Assembly: GCF_030269445.1 (NCBI RefSeq)
Contig: NZ_BSTJ01000018.1
Coordinates: forward strand, 62,001-126,000
Reading direction: 5' to 3'
DNA: 64,000 nucleotides
From: Actinoallomurus iriomotensis
GTDB lineage: Bacteria > Actinomycetota > Actinomycetes > Streptosporangiales > Streptosporangiaceae
This document shows, piece after piece, positions 57,649-64,000 of this stretch (positions are counted from its first letter, which is position 1; every line of letters starts with the position of its first letter). The position numbers and the translations under genes are program-made. The notes under the pieces are model-generated. The model was not told the origin of the DNA, made no database searches, and saw only the letters and a list, made by a program, of their open reading frames with translations.

Positions 57649-58215
57649 TCACGCGATCGGCGTCACCAGCGCACGCAGCAGGCCGGGCCACCGAGGGCCG
57701 TCGTACACCCGCTCGGGCACCAGGTAACGGTCGGCGCCGACGGGTCGGATGCGCTCGTCGTCGACCGGCAGCAGGACGAGATCCAGGGAGAACGGCCGTG
57801 CCCTGCGCCCTAGCCGATCCTCGATCTCGGTCACCACCTGGCCGTTCCGGACGTCCCGCCGCGGGACCGACGCCACTCCCGCGCGCTTCCGTGCGGCGTG
57901 CCACCGATGCGCCTCCGCCCAGCGCTCGGCCACGACACGGCTCAGCGCCGTCCTCGCGGCGTCGACCGGCTCGGTCGGCGGTTCGGCGCCGACCAGGGAC
58001 CGCCACCAGGCCGACCATGCCTCGGCCAGTTCTCCGGCGTCCGCGGGATCCGTACTCCGGTGCGGCAGCGGCTCGACGATCGGTGGCCCGGGGATCACGG
58101 GCCCAGCCTCCACCTGGATACGTTCGGCGGCACGGAACCACAGCGCCACGTCGTACGGCGCCGACCACCGCTCGACGCGCATCCGCCACGACGCCGAGCC
58201 CGCTCGCCGCATCAT
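57649..58215 (-). CDS. Unrecognised partner of the PcfJ-like protein
   Basis: I do not recognise the family. The 188-residue soluble protein has RVERWSAPYDVALWFRAAERI near the start, a central helix pair (AWSAWWRSLVG; SRVVAERWAEAHRWHAARKRA) and a final VVTEIEDRLGRRARPFSLDLVLLPVDDERIRPVGADRYLVPERVYDG segment that looks like an alpha/beta domain. ATG 58215 overlaps the stop of the 940-residue PcfJ-like gene (ATGA), so the two are translationally coupled and probably work together. ATG 58212 is an alternative start. Confidence 0.7.
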   Translation of the reverse strand: MMRRAGSASWRMRVERWSAPYDVALWFRAAERIQVEAGPVIPGPPIVEPLPHRSTDPADAGELAEAWSAWWRSLVGAEPPTEPVDAARTALSRVVAERWAEAHRWHAARKRAGVASVPRRDVRNGQVVTEIEDRLGRRARPFSLDLVLLPVDDERIRPVGADRYLVPERVYDGPRWPGLLRALVTPIA

Positions 58216-61034
58216 CGCTCCCGGCGGTGGGCGCGGGACCACAGGGCCGGCCAGCCGCCCGCGCCCAGCCACGAGGCGGGGACGCGCAGGCCGTGTTCGG
58301 CGATCGCGTCCCAGAACCGCCCGGTGTCGGCGTCCATCTCGCGGGCGAGCGGGAACGCGCGCTGCCACGGGCCGTCCTCGTCGGCGAGGGAGGTCGCGGG
58401 ATGGCCGGGCACGGTGACCGCGCGCGGCGGCGCCACGGGGGTCAGGTCGACCGCGGGAGCGCGGCACGTGACCATGACGGTGAGGGCGCAGAGCAGCGGC
58501 TCGGCCGGGCGGCCCGCGATGGCGCGGGCGATGACCGGGTCGTCGCGGTTCGCCAGTTCACCGATCGCCCGGCGCGTGGCACGCGCGACCAGGTCGAGCG
58601 CGTACGCGTCGGCCACCGCCGGCAGTTTGACCAGCTTGCGCAGTGACTTGGGCAGCGGAGACCCGTCCACGAGCAGCGAGAGACCGTCGAACCGGTCCCG
58701 TACGGCGGGGTCCAGGGCCTCGACCGCGGTCGTCAGCGGGCGGATCCCGCCGGCCGCCCACAGCGCGTCGAGGTCGACGGCACCGGCGTCCAGCGCGCGC
58801 CGGCACGCGTCGGCGAGGCGCGCCGGGCCGAGGCGCCGCAGCCGCGTGAGGGCGGCCTCCGGCGGTGTGCCGGCGAGGCGGGCGAAGGTGCCGAGCGCCT
58901 CCTCATCCCACGCGCGGCGCGCGAGAGCGTCGAGCGCCGGTCCGGCCTCCTCGATCAGACGGGACGCGGAGCGCTTACGGGCAGGGCGTACGGGCGGTGC
59001 GTCATCCGGCTGCGCGCCATCGGCCGCGGCGACATCGGCCGGCTTGCCGGGGATCGTGTCGACCCAGTCCCTGAACCGCTTCTCCAGGGCCGGGTCGGGC
59101 GAGTTGTTGAACCTCGCCGCGATCTCCCCCACCCGCCAGCCGCGTGCCGCGGGACGGCGCGCGACCAGCTCGGCGTTGACGAGAAGGGTGCCGTCCTCGC
59201 CGTACAGCCCGGCCAGGCAGGACCGGCCCGTCCTGGCCTCCTCCAGGTAGTACGACCCGGCGATGCAGTTGCCCATGTACTCCGACCACTCGGCCAGCGT
59301 GCGGGCGTCGCGGGCCACCCGGAAGCGGACCCCGGTGCCGGGCACGGCCGTACCGTCCAGCGCGGCCAGGAGCGCCGGTACGGCGAACTCGCCGGTGAGC
59401 GCCTCGGCGATCGCGGTGCCGGCCAGCAGCCCCTCGGTGAGGCCACGCCAGGTCCGGACGCCCTTGGGCGGCGTGCCGCCGAGCGCGACGAGCTGCGCGG
59501 CGCCCGAAACGGCCAGCGTCACCGAGTCCAGCCGTGGGGTCAGCGGCTCGTCCGGCGGCGGCGGATCGTGGTCGAACCACGGCGCTCCGGTGCCCGGCGT
59601 CACCCGCGCGGCGTCATGCCCGTACAGCTCGGCCAGGGCGTCGATGAGGTCGGCGTACCAGAGCAGGTCGCCGACCATCTCCACGCCGGCGGCGTCCGCC
59701 GAGGCCGCGAGCCGCCGGGACAGCGGCTCCTCGGGCCCGAGGAGCGGTGCGGTCCAGGGCTGGATGCCGTCCCACGCGGCGGGCGGGCGGCCGTACCCGG
59801 CCCCGGCGCGCCAGTTCCGCAGGCCCGACCGGGCCCAGCGCTGCCGTACACGCTCCGGGACGTCCGTGTAGTCGTAGAGCAGTTCCGCCGCCGTCTCGAT
59901 CACGAGGAGGGCGAAGTCGCGGGCGCACGCCAGCCGCGGCCGGATGTAGCCCGCGAACTTCGCGTCGTGGGGCGTACCGTCGGTCAGCCTGCGGTGGATG
60001 TCGTGGACGTACGCGATGGGATGGGCCGGCAGACCGGTGAGGCCCGGCACCCGGCGGGTGGGCTGCGTCGGGACCCGTCCGGTCTCGGCGTCGGCGGCGC
60101 GGATGAGCGCGGCGGAACGCGCCAGGCCGTCCTCCAGGCCGTGGTCGGCGACGGCCACCGCGGTACGCAGCAGGGCGGTCGTGGCGAGCGCGTCCTGCAG
60201 GAGCCGGGCCAGCACCTCCGACCAGTACGCGTCGGGCGGGATCCACCGCGCGGCGGCGGCCAGCGACGGCTGCCGGCCCTCGTACGTCCCGAGCCACCTC
60301 AGGATCAGCTCGTCGTCATCGTGGCGGCGGCGCCGCCGAAGGTCGCCGACCCGGTCGTGGCGGCTCTGCGTGGCGAGCCGCCGTTCCCGCCGCGCGAGGC
60401 CGGCGTGATGCTCCAGCACCTGGGCCCACAGGTCGAGGACCAGCTCCAGCCGGCGCGGACGTGGCACCGGCTCGAGCACCTGCCGCAGGTGGTGGGCGAG
60501 CGCCGAGGGCGGACCGTCCGGGGTGAGGGTCTCCGGTGCCCGCAGGGCGAGAACCTGCTCCACCTGCTCCGGCCCGAGCGTGTCGCTGGCCGCGACGGCG
60601 AGATGCAGCGCCGCCCATCGGCCCTCGCTCATCGCCCGCGCCGCGGCGGCCCCGACCCGCCTGGTCACCGCGGGCCCGAACAACGCCACGAGGAACCCGG
60701 CACGGTCACCGAGACGATGCGCGTTCTCCACCCCGAGGACACGCAGGGCCGCCAGTACGGCGTCGCGCTGGTCCCCGCGCGCCCCGTCCAGCCGCGCGGA
60801 CCGGAAACCCTCGCCGAGGTCGACGTTGGCGCCCGCCGCGACGACACCACCGGCCGCCACCAGCCGGCCGAGCTCATCGACCGCGTGCCGGACCTGCTCG
60901 TCGGTGGCCTCGGCCGGCCCGAGAACGACGGCCGCGCCGGCGGGCGCCTCGGCGGCGTGCACCGGCCCCGGCGATCCGGCGACCCAGACACACCGGCCGT
61001 CGGCCACCACACCGCCCGCGAGCCGGATCTTCAT
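58212..61034 (-). CDS. Large PcfJ-like-motif protein of unknown function
   Basis: The ~940-residue soluble protein starts MKIRLAGGVVADGRCVWVAG. Most of it is alpha-helical and repeat-like (HEAT-type helices on both sides). Around residues 570-660 lies a compact motif: EWSEYMGNCIAGSYYLEEARTG, CLAGLYGEDGTLLVNAEL, GWRVGEIAARFNNSPDPALE. This resembles the PcfJ-like domain (M-x-x-C-V/I-x-x-Y, then strands, then G-x-x-N), known from conjugative-plasmid PcfJ but without an established activity. The conserved C and N suggest a catalytic or nucleotide-linked site. It is the first gene of a two-gene operon. ATG 61034 is preferred by homology; in-frame ATGs lie at 61043, 61046 and further up. Confidence 0.7.
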   Translation of the reverse strand: MKIRLAGGVVADGRCVWVAGSPGPVHAAEAPAGAAVVLGPAEATDEQVRHAVDELGRLVAAGGVVAAGANVDLGEGFRSARLDGARGDQRDAVLAALRVLGVENAHRLGDRAGFLVALFGPAVTRRVGAAAARAMSEGRWAALHLAVAASDTLGPEQVEQVLALRAPETLTPDGPPSALAHHLRQVLEPVPRPRRLELVLDLWAQVLEHHAGLARRERRLATQSRHDRVGDLRRRRRHDDDELILRWLGTYEGRQPSLAAAARWIPPDAYWSEVLARLLQDALATTALLRTAVAVADHGLEDGLARSAALIRAADAETGRVPTQPTRRVPGLTGLPAHPIAYVHDIHRRLTDGTPHDAKFAGYIRPRLACARDFALLVIETAAELLYDYTDVPERVRQRWARSGLRNWRAGAGYGRPPAAWDGIQPWTAPLLGPEEPLSRRLAASADAAGVEMVGDLLWYADLIDALAELYGHDAARVTPGTGAPWFDHDPPPPDEPLTPRLDSVTLAVSGAAQLVALGGTPPKGVRTWRGLTEGLLAGTAIAEALTGEFAVPALLAALDGTAVPGTGVRFRVARDARTLAEWSEYMGNCIAGSYYLEEARTGRSCLAGLYGEDGTLLVNAELVARRPAARGWRVGEIAARFNNSPDPALEKRFRDWVDTIPGKPADVAAADGAQPDDAPPVRPARKRSASRLIEEAGPALDALARRAWDEEALGTFARLAGTPPEAALTRLRRLGPARLADACRRALDAGAVDLDALWAAGGIRPLTTAVEALDPAVRDRFDGLSLLVDGSPLPKSLRKLVKLPAVADAYALDLVARATRRAIGELANRDDPVIARAIAGRPAEPLLCALTVMVTCRAPAVDLTPVAPPRAVTVPGHPATSLADEDGPWQRAFPLAREMDADTGRFWDAIAEHGLRVPASWLGAGGWPALWSRAHRRER

Positions 61035-61223
61035 TCGGCCCATCATCGCGGACGCCATCGGACAGGCCAACGCGATTTCCCCAAGAAGCCCGCCATCGCG
61101 GCGTTCCAGTTCTTCCAGCTCTTAATGGGCGCCTGGAAGTCATCCACAGCCTTCACGTCCCAGCTTCCGGCGCCGGGCGTCAGGCTGGACAATAGAAGTG
61201 GGGTCGGCCCCCAGGGCGGGCGG

Positions 61224-61257
61224 GCCTCACCCGCGCGCCTCACCCGCGCGCCTCACC
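61224..61257. repeat. 13-base tandem repeat at the end of the MBL hydrolase gene
   Basis: GCCTCACCCGCGC occurs at 61224-61236 and 61237-61249, with an 8-base third copy to 61257 running into the MBL stop codon (61253-61255). The 218-base gap 61035-61252 holds no gene I can support. Confidence 0.6.
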
Positions 61258-62155
61258 ACCGGCGGATGGTCAGGTGCTCGCCGTCGCGGTGGAGTTCGAC
61301 CGCTCCCGTGCCGGCGAAGTGTGCGGGTACGACGAGTTCGCCCAGGTCGGCGGCGCGTTCGAGGACGGCGCGGCGGGTGGAGGCCGCCTGCGCGGGGTTC
61401 TCGCAGAAGCAGCTGCTGTACGCGGGCTCGAGGATCTGCACCGGGCTGTGCAGCAGGTCACCGACGAACACGGCGCGGTCCGAGCCGGAGGACAACCGGA
61501 CGATCGAGGAGCCGGGAGTGTGGCCCGGCGCGGGCTCCAGTGCGAGGTTCCGGTCGATCCGGTACTCCTCCTCCCACAGCACGGCCCGGTCGAGCACGGG
61601 CGCGACGCTGTCGGCGTACACGATGCGGCTGCCCTCCCGGCGGAGCCGGTCGTGCTCGTCGCGTACGGCGGGACGGCGGTGGGCGTTGCGGGGGTCGAAG
61701 AACTCCTGGTCGGCCCGTGGGATCAGGTACGTCGCGTTCGGGAACGCCGGCACCCACTCGTCGTTCTCCCGCCGGGTGTTCCAGCCGACGTGGTCGTAGT
61801 GGATGTGCGTGTTGACGACGACGTCCACGTCCTCCGGCCGTACTCCGGCCTCGGCGAGCCGGTCCAGGAAGGGGGTCCGCAGGTGGTCGAAGAGCGGGAT
61901 CTGCGGCCGGTGCCGGTCGTTGCCCACTCCGGTGTCGACGAGGACGACCTTGCCCTCGCTGCGCAGCAGCCACGTCTGCACGGCGCCGCGATATTCGTCC
62001 GTGTCGGGATCCCAGTGGTCCGGCGCGAGCCAGGACCGGTTGTCCCGCCAGATCTCCGGTGTGCTGTCCGGAACGATGAAGCGGGCGGGGGCGATCGCGC
62101 CCTGCCACTCGACGATCTTCGTGACCTCGACCTCGCCCAGCTGAAAACCACTCAT
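61253..62155 (-). CDS. Metallo-beta-lactamase-fold hydrolase
   Basis: The ~300-residue protein has the MBL metal motif VVNTHIHYDHVGWN (H-x-H-x-D-H) near residue 120, HTPGSSIV, VFVGDLLHSP (metal ligand D) and VPAHFAGTGAVEL (last H). Members of this clade include AHL-lactonase-like and phosphodiesterase-like enzymes; the substrate is unknown. TAGCGT (62163-62168) sits seven bases before ATG 62155, favouring this start over GTG 62164. It is divergent from an AraC regulator with two 20-base direct repeats in between. Confidence 0.9.
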   Translation of the reverse strand: MSGFQLGEVEVTKIVEWQGAIAPARFIVPDSTPEIWRDNRSWLAPDHWDPDTDEYRGAVQTWLLRSEGKVVLVDTGVGNDRHRPQIPLFDHLRTPFLDRLAEAGVRPEDVDVVVNTHIHYDHVGWNTRRENDEWVPAFPNATYLIPRADQEFFDPRNAHRRPAVRDEHDRLRREGSRIVYADSVAPVLDRAVLWEEEYRIDRNLALEPAPGHTPGSSIVRLSSGSDRAVFVGDLLHSPVQILEPAYSSCFCENPAQAASTRRAVLERAADLGELVVPAHFAGTGAVELHRDGEHLTIRRW

Positions 62156-62162
62156 GGGGTTC

Positions 62163-62243
62163 ACGCTAGGTCGCCGCCGATGCGCTTCTCAATGCTTGAT
62201 GTGCGCTCCTCGATGTTCGATCGTCTCACGTCCCGGCTAGGAT
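62163..62243. promoter_or_regulatory. MBL/AraC divergent control region with 21-base-spaced direct repeats
   Basis: Two 20-base direct repeats, starting TGCGCT at 62181 and 62202, match in 16 of 20 positions and are exactly 21 bases apart, two helical turns. The second repeat covers the -35 area of the AraC gene, whose TAGGAT box (62238-62243) ends eight bases before ATG 62252. The MBL gene has TAGCGT (62163-62168). Tandem half-sites on one face of DNA are the typical AraC-family operator. Confidence 0.6.
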
Positions 62244-62251
62244 GCGGCTTC

Positions 62252-63145
62252 ATGGACGTGCTGAGCGACGTGATCGCGGTCATGCGCACCGGACGGCCGT
62301 CCTCCAGCCGGCTCCGCCTGGGCGCCCGGTGGTGTTACCGCTTCGCGCCTTATGACGGGGCGGGCTTCCACGTGTTCCTGCGCGGCGCCGGATGGCTGCT
62401 CACCGAGCACGCGGACCCCACCCCGATCGGCCCCGGTGACGTCGTCCTGGTGCCGCACGGCGGCGCGCACGTCCTGTCCGACTCCCCGCGCGCCGAGCAC
62501 GCGGTCCCGTTCGAGAGCGCGGCCGCCGATCCGGACGGGCCGACCGACGTGCTGTGCGGCAAGTACCGCCTCGACCGGACGCGGACGCATCCGGTGCTGG
62601 CGCGGCTGCCCGAGGTCGTGCACCTTCCCGCTCAGGCCGGGCGGCACGCCGACCTTCGCGCGGCCATCGACCTGCTCGGCGGCGAGGTGAGCGGCCGGCG
62701 GCCCGGCCGCGACGCGGTGGTGTCCGGCCTGCTCGACCTCCTGCTCGTGTACATGGTGCGCGCCTGGCTCGACGACAACGCCGCGACCGGATGGCCCCAG
62801 GCGCTGCGCGACCCGACGCTCGCCGCCGCGTTGGAGGCCCTCCACGCCGATCCGGCCCGGCCGTGGCGACTCCAGGACCTGGCCGCCACCGCCGGCCTGT
62901 CCCGCGCGACGCTGGCCCGGCGGTTCACCTCGGTGACCGGGCAGTCGCCGATGGCGTACCTGGCGTGGTGGCGCATGGCCGTCGCGGCCCGACTGCTCCG
63001 CGACACCGACCTGTCGCTGCCGGAGATCGCCCGGCGTGTCGGTTACGGCTCGCCGTACGCCTTCGCCCACGCCTTCAAACGGCACTTCGGCCTCGCGCCG
63101 GGCCGCTACCGCACGGCGGACCAGACCGTCGCCGCCACCGCCTGA
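62252..63145 (+). CDS. AraC-family regulator with cupin domain
   Basis: The 297-residue protein has an N-terminal AraC_binding/cupin_6 domain (WCYRFAPYDGAGFHVFLRGAGWLL, then IGPGDVVLVPHGGAHVL) and a C-terminal helix-turn-helix pair (WRLQDLAATAGLSRATLARRFTSVTGQSPMAYL; LSLPEIARRVGYGSPYAFAHAFKRHFGLAPGRYR). Its likely targets are itself and the divergent MBL hydrolase through the 21-base-spaced repeats; the NmrA-like gene downstream on the opposite strand is another possibility. Confidence 0.92.
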   Translation: MDVLSDVIAVMRTGRPSSSRLRLGARWCYRFAPYDGAGFHVFLRGAGWLLTEHADPTPIGPGDVVLVPHGGAHVLSDSPRAEHAVPFESAAADPDGPTDVLCGKYRLDRTRTHPVLARLPEVVHLPAQAGRHADLRAAIDLLGGEVSGRRPGRDAVVSGLLDLLLVYMVRAWLDDNAATGWPQALRDPTLAAALEALHADPARPWRLQDLAATAGLSRATLARRFTSVTGQSPMAYLAWWRMAVAARLLRDTDLSLPEIARRVGYGSPYAFAHAFKRHFGLAPGRYRTADQTVAATA

Positions 63146-63179
63146 CCGGCCGTACGGAGGCGACCGGCGTGCCCGTCGT

Positions 63180-64000
63180 TCATCGGGTGACCGGCCGGGG
63201 CCGGGTCGCGGTGAAGTCGTGCAGGGTCTGCGGAGGACACCCGCCGATCCGCTCGATGGCCTCGGTCACCTGGTAGAGCTCGTGGCCACCGCCGATCGCC
63301 CGGAACAGGTCCCACAGATGGGACAGGTGCTCCACCACGGTGGCGTCCCCGTACAGAGCCGTCGCCCGGTGCCGCCACCGCTGCGGGTCCTGGTCGGCGT
63401 ACTCCAGCCCGAAGGCCCTCGCCGCCTCGCCGATGGTCATGACGTCGCCGGTCAGCCGACACACCGGATCCAGCTCACCGTCCGGCCCGGTGAGCAGGCC
63501 CGTGGCCACTCGCGCGACGTCGGTCCCGGCGATCAGCGGCAGCGTGGTCTCGGCGGACCCGAACGGGAGCTCGAGTGTGCGCCCGTCGCTCGCGTCCGCG
63601 AGGACGGCCAGGTTCTCGAAGAAGACGGCCGCCCGCAGGTGGATGGCGCCGACGCCGGCCCGCTCGAAGACCTGTTCCGACACCCAGTGCCGGCGCATGT
63701 GAGGAGTGCCGGCGCCCGGGTCCGCGGCGAGCTGTGACACGTCGACGACCCGTTCCAGACCCTCCTGTCGCGCCGCCGCGGCGAAGACGGCCGTGGCGTC
63801 GAGCATCCCGTCGGTCACCGGGTAGGTGAAGAAGGCCCGGCGCACGCCCTGTACGGCCGGGATCACCGACGCGATCTCCCGGAGGTCGCCGACGACGACC
63901 TCGGCACCAATCGCGCGCAGCTCGGCGGCGCGCGCGTCGTCGGTACGCACGAACGCCCGTACGGCCTGCCCGCGATCGAGCAGCATCCGCGTCACGTGCC
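63180..64000 (-). CDS. NmrA-like NAD(P)-binding protein, N-terminus outside the window
   Basis: At least 272 residues are visible; the frame is open to the right edge, and GHVTRMLLDRGQAVRAFVR is the usual helix after the nucleotide-binding GATG loop, so only the first ~15 residues are missing. Other family segments: GAEVVVGDLRE, GVRRAFFTYPVTDGMLD, HLRAAVFFENLAVLA, PLIAGTDVARVATGLL. NmrA-type SDRs reduce quinones or act as redox sensors; the catalytic tyrosine of classical SDRs is absent. It converges on the AraC gene with a 34-base gap. Confidence 0.88.
   Translation of the reverse strand, partial: HVTRMLLDRGQAVRAFVRTDDARAAELRAIGAEVVVGDLREIASVIPAVQGVRRAFFTYPVTDGMLDATAVFAAAARQEGLERVVDVSQLAADPGAGTPHMRRHWVSEQVFERAGVGAIHLRAAVFFENLAVLADASDGRTLELPFGSAETTLPLIAGTDVARVATGLLTGPDGELDPVCRLTGDVMTIGEAARAFGLEYADQDPQRWRHRATALYGDATVVEHLSHLWDLFRAIGGGHELYQVTEAIERIGGCPPQTLHDFTATRPRPVTR

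Noticed and set aside
1-64000. CRISPR arrays, rRNA and tRNA genes
   Set aside because: No regularly spaced repeat series, no rRNA-like stretch and no convincing tRNA were seen on reading; a short tRNA could still be missed without a covariance search.

Overview
The window is high-GC (roughly 70%) actinobacterial chromosome. GTG starts are common, four-base ATGA/GTGA gene overlaps are frequent, and many genes seem to have leaderless promoters, with a TANNNT box 6-8 nt before the start codon. The gene families present (a YbaB-like gene next to a WXG100-like pair, an AftD-type arabinofuranosyltransferase with a DUF2613 peptide, fused two-domain FadE proteins, LAL regulators, a secreted thermolysin) suggest a Streptosporangiales or Thermomonosporaceae-like actinomycete. 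That placement is inference; there is no rRNA or tRNA here to anchor it.

Layout. 0-1.8 kb: two convergent paralogues of a possible type VII secretion-associated family, with a small unknown gene and a YbaB-like gene. 1.9-8.4 kb: a nitronate monooxygenase-like gene behind a KstR-type palindrome, a large LuxR/LAL regulator, a truncated monooxygenase, an AraC regulator, DUF1801 and DUF429 genes. 8.4-13.3 kb: two secreted metallopeptidases (M4 and M1). 13.3-15.5 kb: a HEAT-repeat gene and a DUF3068 membrane protein. 15.6-18.2 kb: an IS607-family element (TnpA plus TnpB). 18.2-34.1 kb: a cell-envelope glycan region with acyltransferase, AftD, GT4 and GT2 glycosyltransferases, DUF2613, a large membrane protein, methyltransferases, a Trm112-like peptide and a DUF4185-like lipoprotein. 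It resembles the mycobacterial Rv0224c-Rv0236c neighbourhood (from memory) and is interrupted by the IS607 element and a fused acyl-CoA dehydrogenase gene. 34.1-43.1 kb: a PknB-type kinase, unrecognised membrane-anchored proteins, a second fused acyl-CoA dehydrogenase, a repeat-rich anchored protein and an EI24 membrane protein. 43.1-44.1 kb: two abutting pseudogenes. 44.1-57.6 kb: alpha/beta hydrolase, SDR-DUF2867 plus photolyase, hemerythrin, thioesterase, MFS exporter, a two-component system, a divergent MarR/SDR pair and a Tat-exported 5'-nucleotidase. 57.6-61.1 kb: a two-gene module built on a 940-residue protein with a PcfJ-like motif. 61.2-64 kb: an MBL hydrolase divergent from an AraC regulator, then an NmrA-like reductase cut by the window edge.

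How genes work together. The 18-34 kb block plausibly builds and modifies an arabinose-containing lipoglycan. The two FadE genes share a promoter palindrome and may be co-regulated in acyl-CoA (possibly steroid side-chain) oxidation; the KstR-like site at 3.0 kb points to related control of the nitronate monooxygenase-like gene. The best candidates for undescribed biology are the PcfJ-like module, the IS607 TnpB with its long tail, and the shared operators.
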